Shown one piece after another: positions 33,071-41,776 of a stretch of DNA of 64,000 nt. The DNA comes from LSUCC0057 sp042091915 (GTDB taxonomy: Bacteria > Pseudomonadota > Gammaproteobacteria > Pseudomonadales > Porticoccaceae): the NCBI GenBank assembly GCA_042091915.1, contig JBELGO010000001.1, forward strand, positions 1 through 64,000, in the 5' to 3' direction. The notes beneath the pieces are model-generated. The model did not search any database. It saw only the letters and a list, made by a program, of their open reading frames with translations, and was not told where the DNA came from. Each line of letters begins with the position of its first letter. Position 1 is the stretch's first letter. A program made the position numbers and the translations under genes.

Positions 33071-34213
33071 TTATTGGCCGTTCTTATGGTTCAGCACGTC
33101 AATCGGCTGAGCCATGTCACCTAAATCGTTACCCCAAGCGTTGCGCTCGTAAGTAACCACTGCGGCGATGTCTACTTCTGACAGCTGTGCGGCAAATGCC
33201 TGCATGGCTGTCCCAGTCACACCATTAACGATGGTGTCGATATGCTTTTCGATGGGGCCCATTGTCACTGCAGTGCCTACCATTGAGGGGAACACACCAG
33301 GGATACCGAGACCATCGATTCCGTGACAGCCTGCACAGTTAGTGGTGTAAACCTTTTCACCGCGCTCCATCAACTCGTCCATGCTCCACTCTTTACCAAT
33401 GGTGCTGGCGTACTCGGCTGCCGCAGCTTTCTGCTCGGCCAACCAAGCATTGAATTCTTCTTTAGGCTTAACTTCGACGACAATCGGCATGAAAGCGTGG
33501 TCTTTACCACACAACTCTGCACATTCGCCGACGTAGACGCCTACTTCGCTGGTTTTAGCCCACGCTTCGGTGAAGATACCGGGAAGTGCATCTTTCTTAA
33601 CGCCGAGATCGGGCACCCACCATGAGTGGATAACGTCGTTACCGGTCAGCAGGAAGCGGACTTTAGTATCTGCGGGGATCACCAAGGGATTATCAACTTC
33701 GCGCAGGTAGTGCTCACCTTTCTCTTCGCGGCCATAAATCTCATCTTGCGAAGTGCGCAGGCTGCTCATGAAGCGAACATCTTCACCCAGATACTCGTAC
33801 TGCCATTTCCACTGGTAGCCTGTGATTTTAATGTCCATCTCAGCGTCACTGGCATCGTAGACTTTTAGCAGGGCGTTGGTGGCCGGGAAGGCGATGACGA
33901 TAAGGATCAGTGCAGGGACGATCGTCCAGGCTAGCTCAACACCGATATGCTCGTGGAAATTAGCCGCTTTGACTCCGCGAGATTTGCGATGAGCAAACAT
34001 CACGTAAACCATAAAGCCGAATACCGCAGCACCAATGACTACGCAGACCCACATCATTAGCATGTGGATATCGTAAGCTGCTTGACTGACCTCAGTAATA
34101 CCCTGAGTCATATTGAGTTGCCGCGTGGACACTTCGTCTGCTTGGCTGGCAGTAGATACGCCAGTCAGAGCGGTTAGTGTACCCGCGAAAAGCGCTTTCG
34201 CTCTCTTCAACAT
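33071..34213 (-). CDS. coxB: Cytochrome c oxidase subunit II with fused cytochrome c domain
   Basis: Electron-entry subunit. After a signal segment there are two membrane helices, then the CuA domain with GECAELCGKDHAFMPI holding the copper ligands, then about 100 extra residues with a heme c site (YTTNCAGCHGIDGLG) and a distal methionine region. The fusion makes this a caa3-like oxidase that accepts electrons through its own heme c. Length 380. It is the first gene of the coxB-coxA-ctaG-coxC unit; the 155-base spacer before it is A/T-rich and probably holds the promoter. Confidence 0.96.
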   Translation of the reverse strand: MLKRAKALFAGTLTALTGVSTASQADEVSTRQLNMTQGITEVSQAAYDIHMLMMWVCVVIGAAVFGFMVYVMFAHRKSRGVKAANFHEHIGVELAWTIVPALILIVIAFPATNALLKVYDASDAEMDIKITGYQWKWQYEYLGEDVRFMSSLRTSQDEIYGREEKGEHYLREVDNPLVIPADTKVRFLLTGNDVIHSWWVPDLGVKKDALPGIFTEAWAKTSEVGVYVGECAELCGKDHAFMPIVVEVKPKEEFNAWLAEQKAAAAEYASTIGKEWSMDELMERGEKVYTTNCAGCHGIDGLGIPGVFPSMVGTAVTMGPIEKHIDTIVNGVTGTAMQAFAAQLSEVDIAAVVTYERNAWGNDLGDMAQPIDVLNHKNGQ

Positions 34214-34368
34214 CGCCCGTGTACTCCATTGTTGTTAACGGTTTTAGCGCTTTTGGGCCTTAAAAAACCCTGATTTAAAAGGGATTTAAATGACTCTCCA
34301 GCGAGAAGCGGCGGGAGTATAGCAAAGCTTTTCGCCCACCACTACACAGAAAAACTAAGGTTTTTATA

Positions 34369-34614
34369 TTACTTGGCAGTGGGGTCAATAAGCCGCACCG
34401 GAGAAGTTTCCGCAGCGATCTGTTCCGCAGTGGTGTTTACACGGGTTTCCAACTCGCGCGGCTCCGCTTGCAGACGGATTTCATCGACAAAGCCACAAGC
34501 GACACATTCGCGGTAACTCTTTTCACCGTCGCTGTAGGCTACAACCTTATCTAGCAAGGCACATTTGGGACAACTGACACCTGCAATAAAGCGCTTTTTA
34601 GTTGAAAAAGACAT
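34369..34614 (-). CDS. YheV-like putative zinc-ribbon protein (DUF2387)
   Basis: An 81-residue cytoplasmic protein with two CXXC-type pairs, CPKC and CVAC, in a layout like E. coli YheV: KKRFIAGVSCPKCALLDK then YRECVACGFVDE. Metal binding is likely but function unknown. It is co-directional with the oxidase operon but separated from coxB by 155 bases. Confidence 0.85.
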   Translation of the reverse strand: MSFSTKKRFIAGVSCPKCALLDKVVAYSDGEKSYRECVACGFVDEIRLQAEPRELETRVNTTAEQIAAETSPVRLIDPTAK

Positions 34615-34691
34615 GGCTTGCTCCGCACAATGGGGGTGAATAATTTAGCCGCTGGCTATCGGCCCACGCCATTATAAAGAGGTTTTGATTG

Positions 34692-35240
34692 ATGAGTACA
34701 AACATACGTTCGTTTGGCAGCCACACTCCGCAGCTCGGAGACCGTGTTTATGTTGACCCGGCAGCCACAGTTATTGGCCAAGTGAGCCTTGGCAGTGATG
34801 CTTCTGTCTGGCCTGGTGCGGTTATTCGCGGCGACATGCACACTATCACCATCGGCTCGCGCTCTAATGTGCAAGATAACGCCGTACTGCATATTACCCA
34901 CGCCAGCGATTTCAACCCAGGCGGCTGGCCTTTGACTATCGGCGACGATGTCATTATTGGCCACCGCGCTATCTTGCACGGCTGTACGCTGGGCAACCGT
35001 ATTTTGGTGGGCAACGGCGCAATTATTAATGATGGGGCTATTGTTGAGGACGAAGTGATCGTCGGCGCCGGCTGCATGGTACCGCCTGGCAAGCGGCTAG
35101 AAAGTGGTTTTGTCTACGTGGGCAATCCGTGCCGTCAAGCGCGCCCAGTCAGTGACAACGAGCGCGGCTTTTTTAAATATTCGCCAGCCAATTACGTCAA
35201 ACTTAAAGACCAGTATTTGGCCGAGGCTGCACAGCCTTAG
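34692..35240 (+). CDS. Gamma-class carbonic anhydrase family protein
   Basis: Left-handed beta-helix protein of the YrdA/CaiE type. Hexapeptide repeats run through the first 150 residues (for example ATVIGQVSLGSDASVWPGAVIRGD and IGDDVIIGHRAILHGC). Candidate metal-site residues lie in VLHITH and IIGHRAILHG. Whether it has carbonic anhydrase activity is unknown for many members. I use the ATG at 34692 (182 residues). It converges on aroE with a 4-base stop overlap. Confidence 0.9.
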   Translation: MSTNIRSFGSHTPQLGDRVYVDPAATVIGQVSLGSDASVWPGAVIRGDMHTITIGSRSNVQDNAVLHITHASDFNPGGWPLTIGDDVIIGHRAILHGCTLGNRILVGNGAIINDGAIVEDEVIVGAGCMVPPGKRLESGFVYVGNPCRQARPVSDNERGFFKYSPANYVKLKDQYLAEAAQP

Positions 35241-36073
35241 CTGAGAAAGTGGCGCAGATTAGCTATAACTTCGGTTGTTTTGGGGCGGATTCCACGCCAG
35301 ATGTAGAAACTCTCTGCCGCCTGTTCCACCAGCATACCCAAACCGTCTGCGCAGACTTCAGCGCGCGGCTGCGCCCACTGCAAAAAAGCCGTGGGCTCGG
35401 CGCCATAGGTGAGATCATAGGCACGCCCACCAGGTAGCAGGAGGTCGTCCGGTAGCTTCGGCATTTCACCGGCTAAACCTGCGCCACTGCCGTTGATGAC
35501 AAGATCAAAACGCTGGCCGTCGAGCATCGTGTAATCACAACCGATCAAATAACCCTGTTCGGCAAACAGTTTGGCAAGATCTAGCGCCTTGCTGACTGTG
35601 CGGTTGGCGATTACCAGATGCTGCGGCAGCTCCGCTAATAATGGCTCTAGGATGCCGCGCACAGCTCCACCTGCCCCCAATACTAAGATTTTTTTAGCGG
35701 CAATCTGCCAACCTAAATTGTCGCGCAGATCGCGCAACAAACCGACGCCATCAGTGGTGTCACCGAGAATGTCACCGTTGTCTTGCAAGCTTAAGGTGTT
35801 CACTGCTCCGGCCCGTGTGGCGCGCTCGGTCAGGCGATCGGCAAACTGATAAGCATCGCCTTTAAACGGCATAGTGACATTGAGGCCACAGCCCGCATTG
35901 GCAAAAAACTGCGCGGCGGCTTGTACAAAACCATCGACCGGCGGCGCCTGGCGATCGTAACTAATTGGCTGCCCTGTGGCAGCCGCAAAAGCGGCGTGAA
36001 TTTCTGGCGAACGGCTCTGCGCTATGGGGTTGCCAAATACCGCGTAACGGCATGGGTCTACTGCACTGCTCAT
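35237..36073 (-). CDS. aroE: Shikimate dehydrogenase
   Basis: NADPH-dependent step of the shikimate pathway. The N-terminal substrate domain has VFGNPIAQSRSPEIH and NVTMPFKGDAYQFADRLTERA with the catalytic lysine and aspartate; the NADP domain begins KKILVLGAGGAVRGILEPLL and has the adenosine-phosphate clamp VIANRTVSKA. Length 278. The ATG at 36073 overlaps the hemF stop (ATGA), so the two are translationally coupled. Confidence 0.96.
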   Translation of the reverse strand: MSSAVDPCRYAVFGNPIAQSRSPEIHAAFAAATGQPISYDRQAPPVDGFVQAAAQFFANAGCGLNVTMPFKGDAYQFADRLTERATRAGAVNTLSLQDNGDILGDTTDGVGLLRDLRDNLGWQIAAKKILVLGAGGAVRGILEPLLAELPQHLVIANRTVSKALDLAKLFAEQGYLIGCDYTMLDGQRFDLVINGSGAGLAGEMPKLPDDLLLPGGRAYDLTYGAEPTAFLQWAQPRAEVCADGLGMLVEQAAESFYIWRGIRPKTTEVIANLRHFLS

Positions 36074-36969
36074 GACAACCAATCTCGGTCGGTGAGGTAG
36101 TAGTCGAGCAACTCGGCCTCTGCGCTACCTGGCTCCGGCTGCCAGTCGTACTTCCAGCTTACCATCGGCGGCAGCGACATCAATATCGACTCGGTGCGCC
36201 CACCACTTTGCAGCCCAAACAGAGTGCCTCTATCAAATACCAAGTTGAATTCAACATAACGGCCGCGGCGATAGAGTTGAAAATCGCGCTCTCGCTCACC
36301 CCAAGCTTGATCTTTGCGACGCTCGACAATCGGCAAATACGCAGCAATATAGCTGTCGCCGACACTGCGCGTTAAAGCAAAACTCTGCTCAAAACCCAAC
36401 TCATTAAAGTCGTCGTAAAAAAGGCCGCCGATGCCGCGCGGCTCGCCGCGGTGTTTGAGGTGGAAATATTCATCACACTGCTGCTTGAAACGCGGGTAAA
36501 TCTCAGCGCCGAACGGCTCACAAGCTGCTTTAGCCGTCTCATGCCAACTGCGGCAGTCCTCTTGGTTGCCGTAATAGGGGGTCAGATCGTAACCGCCACC
36601 AAACCACCAGACTGGCTCTTCACCGGGTTTTTCGGCAATGAAGAACCTGACGTTGGCGTGCGAAGTAGGCACCATCGGGTTGCGCGGATGTATCACTAAC
36701 GAAACACCCATCGCTTCAAAGCTGCGCCCTGCTAACTCTGGTCGTTGCGCAGTGGCTGAGGGGGGCAGGGCGCTGCCAAAGACATGCGAAAAATTCACAC
36801 CGCCTTTTTCAATAATATTACCATCGGCGAGCACCCGGCTGCGGCCACCACCGCCCTCTTCGCGCTGCCAACTGTCTTCAACAAATGGCTTGCCATCTTG
36901 TGCCTCTAACGCAGTGCAAATGGCGTCTTGCAAACCCAACAAATACTCTTTAACTGCTGCTTTATCCAT
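36070..36969 (-). CDS. hemF: Oxygen-dependent coproporphyrinogen III oxidase
   Basis: Aerobic heme synthesis enzyme that decarboxylates coproporphyrinogen III. Family stretches: EDSWQREEGGGGRSRVL, GVNFSHVFG, MVPTSHANVRFF, WWFGGGYDLTPYY and YVEFNLVFDRGTLFGLQSGGR. Length 299 is standard. The gene lies between tsaC and aroE on the minus strand, the order dprA-tsaC-hemF-aroE also seen in Pseudomonas. Confidence 0.98.
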   Translation of the reverse strand: MDKAAVKEYLLGLQDAICTALEAQDGKPFVEDSWQREEGGGGRSRVLADGNIIEKGGVNFSHVFGSALPPSATAQRPELAGRSFEAMGVSLVIHPRNPMVPTSHANVRFFIAEKPGEEPVWWFGGGYDLTPYYGNQEDCRSWHETAKAACEPFGAEIYPRFKQQCDEYFHLKHRGEPRGIGGLFYDDFNELGFEQSFALTRSVGDSYIAAYLPIVERRKDQAWGERERDFQLYRRGRYVEFNLVFDRGTLFGLQSGGRTESILMSLPPMVSWKYDWQPEPGSAEAELLDYYLTDRDWLS

Positions 36970-36988
36970 TTTTTCTCTCTTTAAACGC

Positions 36989-37597
36989 TTACCCAGCGCG
37001 CACTATTGCACCACTGGAGAAATCTCTAATTTCACTGGGACGCGCTGCGCGCCCTACCTGGCCCGGCGCAATAACATCGAGCTCACCTGCAAAATAACAG
37101 AGCAGTTTGCAGCGATTGCGTGCCGGCGGCAGCGAAGCCGGGTTTGCCGAAGTTGAGACTATCGGCCGACCCGCTCGCGCGCACAACAGGGCCGCTACTG
37201 GATGCTGTGTCACGCGCACCGCCAGTGTTGCGCGACCGCCAGTAACCCAGTCTGAGTAATAACCGTTATTGGGTACCAGCCATGTGGTGGGGCGGCTGGC
37301 TTTTGCAGCCTCTGCTATGAGCTGGGCGATCTCTATGCCCTCTAAGGCGGGCGCCAACGCATGCCATGAGTGGCTAATCACTATCATCCCTTTTTCTGGG
37401 ATACGCCGCTTCAAAGCAATCACTCTCTGCACAGCCTGCTCATTGAGCGGATCACAACCCAAGCCCCAAACTGCCTCTGTCGGATAGCCAACTACGCCGC
37501 CAGCAACCACTGCGCGCGCCGCTTGTGCCAAGTAAGGGTTGCCTAGATAGGCGCGGGACCAATGACTGTCACAATCAACTCGGGCAGTTGCGATCAA
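36989..37597 (-). CDS. tsaC: Threonylcarbamoyl-AMP synthase (Sua5/YrdC family)
   Basis: Makes threonylcarbamoyl-AMP for the t6A modification of ANN-decoding tRNAs. The core AQAARAVVAGGVVGYPTEAVWGLGCDP, KRRIPEKGMIVIS and GRPIVSTSANPA identify it. The frame stays open up to 37741 inside dprA, but the first 50 codons look non-coding. No ATG is available in the expected range; the best start is TTG at 37597 (202 residues) with TTGGAG 9 bases upstream. A TTG at 37531 (about 180 residues) is the alternative. Start position is therefore uncertain, identity is not. Confidence 0.9.
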   Translation of the reverse strand: MIATARVDCDSHWSRAYLGNPYLAQAARAVVAGGVVGYPTEAVWGLGCDPLNEQAVQRVIALKRRIPEKGMIVISHSWHALAPALEGIEIAQLIAEAAKASRPTTWLVPNNGYYSDWVTGGRATLAVRVTQHPVAALLCARAGRPIVSTSANPASLPPARNRCKLLCYFAGELDVIAPGQVGRAARPSEIRDFSSGAIVRAG

Positions 37598-37725
37598 ATC
37601 ACTGCACTCCAATTTATAATTAAACAACGTGCAGGCTAACGCGGGCAGGATGGTGTGGCAACTGAACAGAGGGTGGTTTGACCTATTTATTAATTTTTTT
37701 TGATCCAATCGAATATTTTTAACCG

Positions 37726-38847
37726 CTAACAGCGCTGCCAACCCCCCACCTGTCGGCTAACCCCCCCTGTCAGCTCTAATTCTGCGAGCAAGCGCGCCAC
37801 CTCGGCCACAGGCCAACCACACCGCTCTGCAATAATATCTAAGCTGACCAGATCGTATCCGAGTGTGGCTAATAATTTCTCTTGAGCAGGTGTATGAGAC
37901 TGCTCAACGCTTGGCTCAACCCGAAAATTAGCACCCAGTAACGACACAATCTCTGCCGCGCTCTCAACTAACCTAGCGCCATCGCGCAACAACTGGTGGC
38001 AGCCGCGGGTGAGTGGGTTATTGACAGATCCTGGCAGCGCTAATACTTCTCGGTTTTGCTCCAAGGCAGTGCGCGCAGTAATCAGCGTGCCGCTTTTTAA
38101 CGCCGCCTCCACGACCCAAACTGCCAAGCTGAGGCCGCTGATAATTCGGTTGCGGCGCGGGAAGTTTGCCGCCAACGGTTTTTCTCCAGGAGCAAACTCT
38201 GTCACTAGCGCGCCACCCGCAGCGACAATTTGCTCGGCCAAGTTGCGGTGGCGCGGCGGATAGAGCTGGTCAATACCCGTCGCCATCACAGCCAGTGTGG
38301 GTTGCTGCGCTGCTAGCGCACCGCGATGAGCGGCACCATCGACACCTACCGCCAAGCCGCTAGTTATGGTTACCCCAGCAGCGGCCATTGATCTGCTCCA
38401 CTGCTCTACTAACTGCAGAGTGGGTGGCTGACTTTTGCGGCTGCCCACTACCGCCAGTTGGGGTTGTCTCAGCAACCAGCGCGCACCGCGCACATAGAGC
38501 AGTGGGGGTGGATCTGTAATTTCTGCCAACAGCGGTGGATAATCATCGCAGAACAGCGTCACCAAACTTATATCCTGCTCCCAAGCGAGCTCCGCAATGT
38601 GTGCAGCCTGATCGAGCAAGGTGCGCCACTGTGAACTATTTAGCGCCCTGCTTTGCGGTTGTAAGCTAAGTGCGGCGAGATAATCTGGAAGTGCCCCCGA
38701 GGGCGGGCCCAGCAGGGCTATTTTATCGATGAGCTGATGCGTGACGCCGAGCTGGCGACGCGCTAAGAGAGACAGCGCTATAGCGCACAAATAACGCTGT
38801 ACTAGCACGCCCTCAAAACCACCCTTGAACCTTTTATTCTCAACCAT
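37726..38847 (-). CDS. dprA: DNA-processing protein DprA (Smf)
   Basis: Loads RecA onto incoming single-stranded DNA during transformation and binds ssDNA generally. The Rossmann-like core is clear: YPPLLAEITDPPPLLYVRG, LAVVGSRKSQPPTL, ITSGLAVGVDGAAHRGAL, ATGIDQLYPPRH and NFPRRNRIISGLS. The C-terminal winged-helix-like region follows near residue 320. Length 373. It is transcribed away from def-fmt-rsmB-trkA across a 156-base spacer, the conserved gammaproteobacterial arrangement. Confidence 0.95.
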   Translation of the reverse strand: MVENKRFKGGFEGVLVQRYLCAIALSLLARRQLGVTHQLIDKIALLGPPSGALPDYLAALSLQPQSRALNSSQWRTLLDQAAHIAELAWEQDISLVTLFCDDYPPLLAEITDPPPLLYVRGARWLLRQPQLAVVGSRKSQPPTLQLVEQWSRSMAAAGVTITSGLAVGVDGAAHRGALAAQQPTLAVMATGIDQLYPPRHRNLAEQIVAAGGALVTEFAPGEKPLAANFPRRNRIISGLSLAVWVVEAALKSGTLITARTALEQNREVLALPGSVNNPLTRGCHQLLRDGARLVESAAEIVSLLGANFRVEPSVEQSHTPAQEKLLATLGYDLVSLDIIAERCGWPVAEVARLLAELELTGGVSRQVGGWQRC

Positions 38848-39003
38848 CCTCTCACTCCACCGTTAACAGCGACATCTTTATATTTATATAGTCTGTAAAT
38901 CGCTACATCGCTGTGTGGAGCAAGGCGCTTTGGGTGTATAATTTTTGACCGAGCTGCCTTGCGCAACTCTTTTTTATTACAAACTTAAGATGCTGAGTGA
39001 GTT

Positions 39004-39504
39004 ATGGCCCTACTTCCTATTTTAGAATTCCCCGATCCGCGCTTGCGCACCGTGGCTGAACCGGTGCCGGAAGTCACCGAACAGACTCGGCAACTGGTCG
39101 ACGACATGTTCGAGACCATGCGCGCCGCTAGCGGTATTGGCTTAGCCGCAACACAAGTAGATGTGCATCAGCGTGTTGTTGTGATGGATTTGGGTGACGA
39201 AACCCCGCAGCCAAGGGTATTTATCAACCCCGAAATAGAGGTCATTGCAGATCAGACCCAACCCTACGATGAGGGATGCTTGTCGGTACCGGGCATTTTT
39301 GCCCCTGTTGAACGCCCCAACAAAGTGATTATTCGCGCACTAGATCGCGAGGGCAGCCCTTTTGAAGAGCAAGCCGAAGGGTTGCTGGCGGTCTGTATTC
39401 AACACGAAATAGACCATTTAGATGGCAAACTTTTCGTCGACTACCTCTCTCCATTAAAACGCCAGAGAATCCGTAAAAAACTCGAAAAACAGCAGCGTTT
39501 TTAA
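39004..39504 (+). CDS. def: Peptide deformylase
   Basis: Fe/Zn hydrolase that removes the formyl group from nascent proteins. The three family motifs are intact: GIGLAATQVD, EGCLSVPG with the metal cysteine, and QHEIDHLDG with the two metal histidines and catalytic glutamate. Length 166 is standard. It leads the unit def-fmt-rsmB-trkA-trkH, 2 bases before fmt. Confidence 0.98.
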   Translation: MALLPILEFPDPRLRTVAEPVPEVTEQTRQLVDDMFETMRAASGIGLAATQVDVHQRVVVMDLGDETPQPRVFINPEIEVIADQTQPYDEGCLSVPGIFAPVERPNKVIIRALDREGSPFEEQAEGLLAVCIQHEIDHLDGKLFVDYLSPLKRQRIRKKLEKQQRF

Positions 39505-39506
39505 CC

Positions 39507-40469
39507 GTGCGTATTGTTTTTGCCGGCACCCCCGAATTTGCCGCTCATCATTTGCAAGCGCTTCTCGATGACGGACGCCACAGCGTGGTTGCAGTTTATA
39601 CCCAGCCCGATCGCCCGGCGGGGCGCGGTAAAAAGCCGGCGCCAAGCGCCGTTAAACAACTGGCATTGGCGCACGACTTAGCGCTCTATCAACCTGAATC
39701 CCTCAAGGCTGAACCGGAGCAACTGGCACTGGCTGAGCTGAACGCGGATTTAATGGTAGTGGTGGCCTATGGCCTGCTGTTACCGCAGGCGGTCCTCGAT
39801 ATCCCCCGCTTTGGCTGTATCAATGTGCATGCTTCACTGCTGCCCGCCTGGCGCGGGGCGGCGCCCATACAGCGCGCAATAGAAGCCGGCGACAGTGAAA
39901 CCGGTGTCACCGTCATGCAGATGGAAGCGGGGCTAGACACGGGCCCTGCTCTACTCAAAGTAGCTACCGCCATTGATCCCCACGAGAGCGCAGGCGAATT
40001 ATTTGCGCGACTGCAAATGCTCGGTGGCAATGCACTGCTGGAGGCCATTGAGCAGATAGATGCCGGCACTATAAAACCCGAGAAACAGGATGATTCGCGC
40101 GCCAGTTATGCGAAAAAATTGACCAAAGCAGAGGCACAGATCGATTGGCAGCGGCCCGCTCAGGAGATCTTGCGAAAGATCCACGCCTTCAACCCCAATC
40201 CAGGCGCTTATACCACCCGTGCCGGCGATAGGATTAAACTCTGGGGTGCTGCGCTAACAGCGCGGCCCAACCCAGCTGATACGCAACCCGGCACTATTGT
40301 GGCAGCACCCAGCGGTGAACTCTGGGTTGCCTGTGGCGATCAATCGCTGGCGATTACCCGCGCTCAGCTAGCGGGCAAAAAAAGCCAGTCTGCCGAAGAA
40401 CTACTGCGTGGCCATGCAGCACTGTTGGCGCCGGGAACAGTGCTTGGCACTGCTGGAGAGCGGCAGTGA
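39507..40469 (+). CDS. fmt: Methionyl-tRNA formyltransferase
   Basis: Formylates initiator Met-tRNA using 10-formyl-THF, the counterpart of the deformylase encoded upstream. It begins MRIVFAGTPEFAAHHL, with the catalytic region INVHASLLPAWRGAAPIQRAI and TGVTVMQMEAGLDTGP. Start is GTG at 39507, 2 bases after def. Length 320. Its stop overlaps the rsmB GTG. Confidence 0.97.
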   Translation: MRIVFAGTPEFAAHHLQALLDDGRHSVVAVYTQPDRPAGRGKKPAPSAVKQLALAHDLALYQPESLKAEPEQLALAELNADLMVVVAYGLLLPQAVLDIPRFGCINVHASLLPAWRGAAPIQRAIEAGDSETGVTVMQMEAGLDTGPALLKVATAIDPHESAGELFARLQMLGGNALLEAIEQIDAGTIKPEKQDDSRASYAKKLTKAEAQIDWQRPAQEILRKIHAFNPNPGAYTTRAGDRIKLWGAALTARPNPADTQPGTIVAAPSGELWVACGDQSLAITRAQLAGKKSQSAEELLRGHAALLAPGTVLGTAGERQ

Positions 40470-41764
40470 ACAGCCGCAGCCAAGCTGCGAAAGCCATCGC
40501 CGGCGTACTCGCCGGCCGTTCGCTCTCGGCCACCCTGCCACCGGTACTGGCTAAATTGGGAGACCGCGATCGCGGATTTTGCCAAGCGCTCTGCTATGGC
40601 ACCTTGCGCTACTATCCGGCAATTGGCCTCATCATCGAACAGCTTATCGCTCGCCCGATAAAAGCCAAAGAGCTAGAAGTACAAGCGCTGATTGCTGCCG
40701 CCATTTACCAGCTGTGGCAGCTGGACACTGCCCCACACGCTGCAATTAATGAGAGCGTAGAAGCTTGTCGCTCACTGAAAAAGCCCTGGGCGGTCAAGTT
40801 AGTCAACGCTGTTCTGCGCAACTTCACCCGCCGCCGCGAAGAGATTTTAGCGAGTGTTGCTGACCAGCCTGAATTTGAGACTGCACATCCGGCCTGGCTG
40901 GCGGGCAAAATCCGTAAAAGTTGGCCAGACCAGTGGCCAGAGATTATCGCCGCCAACAATCTACAAGCGCCGCTGACACTGCGTATTAATCGGCGTGTGC
41001 AGAGCCGTGACAACTACTTAAAAGTATTGGCAGACGCCGGCGTAGACGGCGTCGCTTGCAGCCACAGCGATGACGGCATTACCTTAGCACACGCCTGTGA
41101 CATTACCGAGTTGCCCGGCTTTAAGCGCGGATGGCTGAGTGTACAAGACGAAGCCGCGCAACTCTCGGCTCAGTTGCTGGAACTGGCTCCGGGCCAACGA
41201 GTGCTCGACAGCTGCAGCGCACCAGGCGGGAAAACCTGTCATATTCTCGAGCGCGAACCCGCTCTGGCCGCCTTACACGCACTGGACAGCGACGCCAGCC
41301 GTTTAGAGCGCGTAGAGCAAAATCTTACTAGGCTGGGCCTTGAAGCCACTACCGCAGTGGCCGATGCCAGTGCCACTGGCAGCTGGTGGGACGGCCAACA
41401 ATTTGACCGCATCCTGCTCGATGCCCCGTGCTCCGCGAGCGGCGTTATTCGCCGCCATCCCGATATCAAACTGCTGCGCAGACCGGCCGACATTGATAAG
41501 CTGGCACTCTTGCAACAAAAGATGCTGCTGGTACTGTGGCCCACTCTCGCCGAGGGTGGTTTGCTGTTATATGCTACCTGCTCGGTATTGCGCGATGAGA
41601 ACGATCGCCAACTCGCCGCGTTTTTGGCAGCACAAACTAATGCCAGCTGTGAACCCATAGAAGCCACATGGGGTATTGCCACTGAGTTTGGGCGTCAACT
41701 ATTGCCACAAGCCAACGGGCACGATGGTTTTTACTATGCCAAGCTGCGCAAGTTGCCCAGCTAA
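40466..41764 (+). CDS. rsmB: 16S rRNA (cytosine-967-C5)-methyltransferase
   Basis: SAM-dependent RNA methyltransferase. An N-terminal NusB-like helical domain (AKAIAGVLAGRSL to about residue 150) precedes the catalytic domain. The latter has SAM motif VLDSCSAPGGKTCHIL, DAPCSASGVIRRHPDIK with one catalytic cysteine, and LYATCSVLRDEND with the nucleophile. Start is GTG at 40466, overlapping fmt by four bases (GTGA). Length 432. Confidence 0.96.
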   Translation: MNSRSQAAKAIAGVLAGRSLSATLPPVLAKLGDRDRGFCQALCYGTLRYYPAIGLIIEQLIARPIKAKELEVQALIAAAIYQLWQLDTAPHAAINESVEACRSLKKPWAVKLVNAVLRNFTRRREEILASVADQPEFETAHPAWLAGKIRKSWPDQWPEIIAANNLQAPLTLRINRRVQSRDNYLKVLADAGVDGVACSHSDDGITLAHACDITELPGFKRGWLSVQDEAAQLSAQLLELAPGQRVLDSCSAPGGKTCHILEREPALAALHALDSDASRLERVEQNLTRLGLEATTAVADASATGSWWDGQQFDRILLDAPCSASGVIRRHPDIKLLRRPADIDKLALLQQKMLLVLWPTLAEGGLLLYATCSVLRDENDRQLAAFLAAQTNASCEPIEATWGIATEFGRQLLPQANGHDGFYYAKLRKLPS

Positions 41765-41776
41765 AGAGAGTCATAT

